DNA of 34,548 bases. Source: Thamnocephalis sphaerospora. Taxonomy: Eukaryota > Zoopagomycota > Zoopagomycetes > Zoopagales > Sigmoideomycetaceae. Below, piece by piece: positions 30,241 to 34,548 of the stretch; position 1 is the first letter of the stretch; the number at the start of each line of letters is the position of its first letter. Made by a program: the position numbers and the translations under genes. The notes under the pieces were generated by a model, which saw only the letters and a list, made by a program, of their open reading frames with translations, did no database searches and was not told the DNA's origin. The stretch lies in contig KZ992530.1 of the NCBI GenBank assembly GCA_003614735.1, forward strand, positions 1 to 34,548. The letters are read 5' to 3'.

Positions 30241-32611
30241 ATGCTGCTTTCGCTTTTGCGGGAACACAGCTGCTCGATTCCTGAAATGTCAGCCGCAAGA
30301 CAGATGCTTGCGCCCGCAAGTGCGCCATCTACCTGGCCATCTGAGCGTATTCGGACGCCAACCTCGGAGCGCGTGATGCCGTCCTTGGCCGGTATACTAA
30401 GCGCGAGCGCTGCGGCCGTCACGCCCTCCACCCCTTCAAATACCCCCACAACCAGCGAGCAGGCGCGTCGGAAGCGCAGGAAGAAGCACCGTCGGAAGCG
30501 GAATGCGCTTGATCTGTCCGTGGGTATCACGTCGCACGATGGCAACCAAAGTGATCACTCGATGTCATCTAGCACTGCCCCCTCCAGCGATACCGAGGAT
30601 CGCCGCGGCGGCAGCCGACCTGGGACGCCGACCAGTCGAGGCGGTGGTGGCAGTGGTGTTCTCTCTCCCATCATGTCGCCCATCATGTCGCCCACCATGT
30701 CGCCAATACGTGTAGACGAGCTGGACGGTATGGACGCCGGCGGTCGAGCCAGTCCGGCCTTTGGTCTCGGTGGCAAAGAGAAGAACAAGCGACGCAAGGA
30801 TCTGTCCATGGTATACGCCAATCTGAGCGACGCGCAAAAAAGTCGTCCATGCTCTCCCATGCGCATCTTTCATCTGCTGGAACGTCCTAGCTCGGTGGCC
30901 GAAGGGGACGAAGAGGAAGAAACGTTTACTGCGACTGCGACGACGACGACGACGACGACGACGACAGCTACGGTGGCGTCGATTCAGGAGACTACCTTTG
31001 TCAGTAGCGCCGCGTGTACCCCACTAGGCGGTGGCGCATCTGCGTCTATGTTGGCGGTGCCCTGTCCAGTGCCCCTCTCCTTGTCGGTCAGCCAGGGCTA
31101 CAGTCACGATGGTGATCAGAGCAGCAGCGAAGACGATGAGGATGGTTATGCTGATGACGATGATGACGACGATGACGATGATGATGACAACGGAGCTGCG
31201 CTCCATACTGACACGGAACTGCATTCATTCGAGCATGATGACTACCTGTACGCGCATGGTCCGGAGGCTGATGACGAACCAGAGTTGGATGAGGAGACGG
31301 CTGCCGAGATCCACGATGTCGTGTCGGAACTACCCAGTCAAGCAAGCCATGAGCCGCTCTCCAATCGCTGGGATCGCCGTCGTAGGCTCGAGGCCATGCT
31401 GAATGCCAACATCGCCAAGGACACCATTGAATGGCCATCCGAGGATGACGGCAACCACAGCGACGCGCCAAGTGGCACGGGCAGCAACAGCGAGAGCGAC
31501 GGCGCCGAGGATGATCGTCTGATGGTACGCACGGTGTGCTTGTCGACCATTGAGCGTAACACCGTAAGCACCTCCTCCATATCGCTGAGGAACGCTCGCA
31601 AGACGGCACCGGACGCGATGACGGCGATTGAAAATCTCGTCGAGGCAGCGGCAACGCTAAAACTGACCCATTCTGGCAATCAGTGTGCCGGCTACGAAGA
31701 CGAAGACGAAGGCATCGACAATGGCGACGATATTGGCACTGCAGTCGGCGTCACGGACGAGGAGGCGGCCGAGCACAGCAGCACCCATGGCAGCGTGGAG
31801 ACCAACGACGCTATCGAGTCTTGGGAGTTTGAACGTGTACGCAGCGAGTATCTGGAGCGCCAGAACCAGATGCTGGCGCGCGAGCTGGAATACGCTCGCA
31901 ACACAGCCCACGCGTTGCGCGACATTATTCGCTCGCAGGAAGCTCGGCTTTATGAGGCGAATCGGACCAACCGCGATCTGCACGACCGCGTTCGCAGCCT
32001 TGAACTGTCGGTTACTCGCGAGCTGGCCGATCTGCAGCAGCGTCGCCACCATGCGCTACCTATGGCACCGCGTAAACGACCCACTGGTAATGTGACGCCA
32101 CGCCGCACCTGGGTTGCACCGGCTGCCGAGGGCATCAGCGAACTGCGCCGTCGTCGCGAAAAGCTGGCGCAGGAATCAAAACAGCGCGAAGACGAGAGGG
32201 AGCAGTGGCGCGGCGCTTGGCAAACGCCACCATCCGTCGAGCCTTCGTCGCGTCGCACATGCATGGAGGCCGACGCTGAAACCGAGCCGGCGATTGAGGT
32301 GGTGGATGAGGTTCCAACTGCGAATGAGGCAGCGGCGCCCGCGTCGCCAAGCGCAAGCCCTCGCCGGGACCTGTCGGCCATTTGGCGAGACATGCGAGCC
32401 GAAAGCCAGGTCGCCTCCTCGCCCACTGACGATGAAGGCTACGGTAGCGGGAACGGCAAGAAGAAGAGCACCAGCAGCAGTCTGTCGCAGGCTAGCGACA
32501 CCTCCTCGGAAACGGTCGACCCGACAGAAATCGTCAGTGCAGCCTCACCTGCTGCCCAGACTACCAAAAGCGCAGAAATAGCTGCGGCACCATCACTGGA
32601 TCTTTGGAAAA

Positions 32612-32642
<31 letters not shown>

Positions 32643-32724
32643 AATTACTAGCACGAGCTGCGGGACGACGGCCGAGTCGAACATCGCCGCAAAGTCTACT
32701 GGAGTCACAGCGGTGTGGCAATGA
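30241..32724 (+). CDS. Large disordered Ser/Thr-Pro-rich acidic protein with coiled coil, function unknown
   Basis: Open for 827 codons from the ATG at 30241. If an intron ends at 30270, as the sequence suggests, the start would be the ATG at 30286 (MSAARQMLAP, 812 aa) or lie in an unseen upstream exon. Features in order: a Thr-Pro-rich stretch (60-70); a strongly basic RRKRRKKHRRKR at 76-87, a likely nuclear localisation signal; a tandem SPIM repeat at about 142-156 with four Ser-Pro sites; poly-Thr (about 232-241); poly-Asp (about 305-317); an acidic middle; a predicted coiled coil at about 527-605 (FERVRSEYLERQNQMLAREL and following); a second poly-Thr near 791-800. The many Ser/Thr-Pro sites suggest control by CDK or MAP kinases. 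I recognise no family; a nuclear scaffold or regulator is a guess. Homopolymers come from ACG/GAY repeats, so length may vary between strains. Confidence 0.78.
30664..30708 (+). repeat. 12-nt tandem repeat coding for MSPI
   Basis: Units of the type CCCATCATGTCG repeated about three and a half times in the coding sequence, producing four Ser-Pro dipeptides at four-residue spacing. Confidence 0.85.
30939..30965 (+). repeat. (ACG)9 microsatellite coding for poly-Thr
   Basis: Nine ACG units in frame, read as Thr. Confidence 0.95.
31157..31190 (+). repeat. (GAY)n tract coding for poly-Asp
   Basis: GAT/GAC mixture giving at least eleven Asp residues in a row. The mixed codons suggest selection for acidity rather than recent slippage alone. 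Confidence 0.9.
32618..32643 (+). repeat. (GAC/ACG)n microsatellite coding for poly-Thr
   Basis: About eight units near the C-terminus of the same gene, read as Thr. Confidence 0.95.
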
Positions 32725-34548
32725 TGCATCCCAGCTGGAAACGCAGAGGCCGCGCAGCGGTTGCCGTTAATACGGCGCCAACATCTGTCGCACGTATATT
32801 TATCGTCATTCTCTGTGTGTGTGTGCTTTGTCTGTCTGTTGTCTACGGCCGTCTCTAAATCCATCGCTCCACCTTTACGCAGCAGCGTGTATATGTATCG
32901 CGCTCATCAGTCCATCGCCCTCACCCCTATCCCATTGATCAGCCCCTTGCCTTTTGACACTTGCATACGTACCTGCGCCTTTTGGTGTGTCGGTAGCTAC
33001 TACCTATTTGCGATGCTTTTATGCTGCGCTTTGCAATACAGGTGCTCTTTTTTTACTTGTTGGTGCTGCGATGGACACTATTCGTCACCATTTAAGCTGA
33101 CGGTTCACACTTGAGCGACCGTAAACCTTGCCTATTGGCATCTGCTACGCTATAGCCGTAGCTAGTGCGCTTTTTACATTGCCGTATATGAGTTTGCACC
33201 TTTTACAAGACGGAATGCACGCACTTCTAACCAATTCAACGTTGACATTGACATGACGGACACCGCTAGTCAACCGCTTAATGTCAGCATACACCCTGGT
33301 CTCTATCGCAGTCCTTTACACTCGCTCTGGGCCATTCTCCTCCAACCCCAACATCACACGTTCAATCAGCTAGTCCCGAGTGAAAAAAGCATTACATTTG
33401 GCGAGCATACCAGGACAAGGGCTCACTTGCATAGCAAGCACTGGTTCTACGACTAGACTTGGACCAAGCCTTTCCAGCTTCAAGGCAAAGAATTTCTACA
33501 TGCATGGACGATGGCGACACTCATGATGGCAGTAGAGCGCGTAGATTGCAACCAGGCTAGCTTGGCTAATAGACAGCGCAATCAGCTTGGATACTGGCGG
33601 CGTACCAGACTGCGAGCCAGGCTGTATTAATATCGCAAACGCTGCCGGAATGGACGGCGAGGAGGTGACGTCGACGGACATGCTTCATCTTGTAACTTGA
33701 ATAGACGCGTGCAGACTTGACCACGGATCAAGGCTTACTATGTAAGAGAATCCTAGTTCTGGTACGCTTGCCAAGTGTAGCGCTTTTCATACTGGGACAA
33801 AGTGCATTGTGTATATGCTGATAGGGCTAGGTCAGAACAACCCAGAGCAGGTGAGGTGGAAGAGTGAATGTGGGAATGAACCCACTCCAGATGCCCGCCT
33901 AGTGAGGTTGCTTAAATAGCAGAACGGCCAAAAGCGAGAGGATTGCGTGGATGGTTCTAGAACCACATCCTGGTGGGTTGGCAACATCTAAATCCACCGG
34001 TTCAGCGCTATCACTATACGTCTGTCGCGATTCCGCTCTAGGGTTTCGCGTAACTTGACCACGGTCAACCGACCTGTATTTTTAGCCGACCTGCCACCCG
34101 ATGATGTCAGTACGAAATTCGCCACGACTCTGCCTTGACCAATGCAACGGCGCGCAAAATCGCTTCAAGGCAACTGACACGCACTGCACAGCTGAGACAC
34201 AACAGCTTGAGTGCGCTATCCGTCAGCTAGTTTGACCGCGGCATCTCTCAGACTTGACTTTGCCAGCGTGCAACTCTGAGCTGCCGCGTACCCCCTTGAA
34301 ACCGCCAACACAATCGCGAGTACGTGCTGTCCTCTGACCCATCTAATCTCCTCGTATCAATTGACCTCAACGTCCTTTTATGGGTCAAATGTACCAGCAG
34401 ACATTATTGATCAATCGCTCACCGTTAGCCCATGCTTCATCATCGCTGTAGCCCTTTCCCACTCGTCCTGGCGCATTCTGATTCAGCTTCATCTGTAACG
34501 CTTTTACCAGGGGGGCTAAATGAGTCGGGCGTATTGTGGTCAGAGCTG
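32725..34548. other. Right-end region without a confident gene
   Basis: The first 400 bp are T/C-rich 3' flank of the gene at 30241. Two short ATG-initiated frames, 33253-33456 (+, 67 aa) and 33496-33681 (-, 61 aa), are the only candidates and have no known motif. From 33717 to 34388 a TTGACC motif recurs in both orientations. An ATG at 34521 opens a frame to the window edge and could start a gene that lies outside. Confidence 0.45.
33717..34388. promoter_or_regulatory. Cluster of TTGACC/GGTCAA motifs
   Basis: TTGACC at 33717, 34055, 34135, 34232 and 34361, GGTCAA at 34063 and 34383, and a TTGAC at 34254. At 34055-34068 two sites face each other, and the 12-mer ACTTGACCACGG occurs twice (33715, 34053). 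Chance would give roughly one site or fewer in this length. The factor is unknown; the core matches the W-box bound by WRKY-type zinc proteins. Confidence 0.4.

Overview
The window reads as nuclear DNA of a fungus. Nine of the ten well-supported genes have recognisable families or folds. Several are cut by short spliceosomal introns (58-91 nt, GT..AG with one GC..AG, often a CTAAY-type branch site near the 3' end). The set includes a cytosolic methionyl-tRNA synthetase with a GST-like N-terminus, a Gep4-type mitochondrial phosphatase, a Pcl/Pho80-type cyclin and a mitotic B-type cyclin, a typically fungal combination. An early-diverging (zygomycete-grade) fungus is my best guess, from the gene style and a seven-helix protein of a type I recall from such fungi; this is inference, not proof. 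I see no viral, bacterial, CRISPR, tRNA or rRNA feature and no recognisable transposon.

Layout. 285-2852 (-): three-exon pentatricopeptide-like, probably mitochondrial, protein. 3607-4407 (-): seven-helix membrane protein. 5327-6913 and 8633-10222 (+): tandem pair of F-box proteins, both preceded by the same perfect ATGACTCAT (AP-1/Gcn4-type) element inside an identical 10-codon upstream ORF. About 1.4 kb between them is absent from the matching flank of the second copy and carries a candidate small secreted 8-cysteine protein (7181-7573, -). 11601-13010 (+): secreted zinc carboxypeptidase (M14A). 13595-16218 (-): B-type cyclin. 17359-18741 (-): Pcl-type cyclin. 18742-23200: 4.4 kb with no gene I can support, rich in microsatellites. 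23201-24163 (-): Gep4 phosphatidylglycerophosphate phosphatase in six exons, head to head with 24471-27421 (+), methionyl-tRNA synthetase in nine exons. 27422-30240: long pyrimidine-rich leader. 30241-32724 (+): large, acidic, disordered, Ser/Thr-Pro-rich protein of unknown function. 32725-34548: no confident gene, but a cluster of TTGACC motifs near the right edge.

The genes do not form one pathway. The local themes are cell-cycle control (two different cyclins in tandem, plus a nearby disordered protein with many potential CDK/MAPK sites), mitochondrial maintenance (PPR protein, Gep4) and lineage-specific expansion (F-box pair, seven-helix protein, secreted Cys-rich protein). No wholly new system is evident. 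The observations most worth checking are the F-box duplication with its conserved upstream element, the secreted-protein insert, the GC-AG intron in the synthetase gene, and the motif cluster at the right end.
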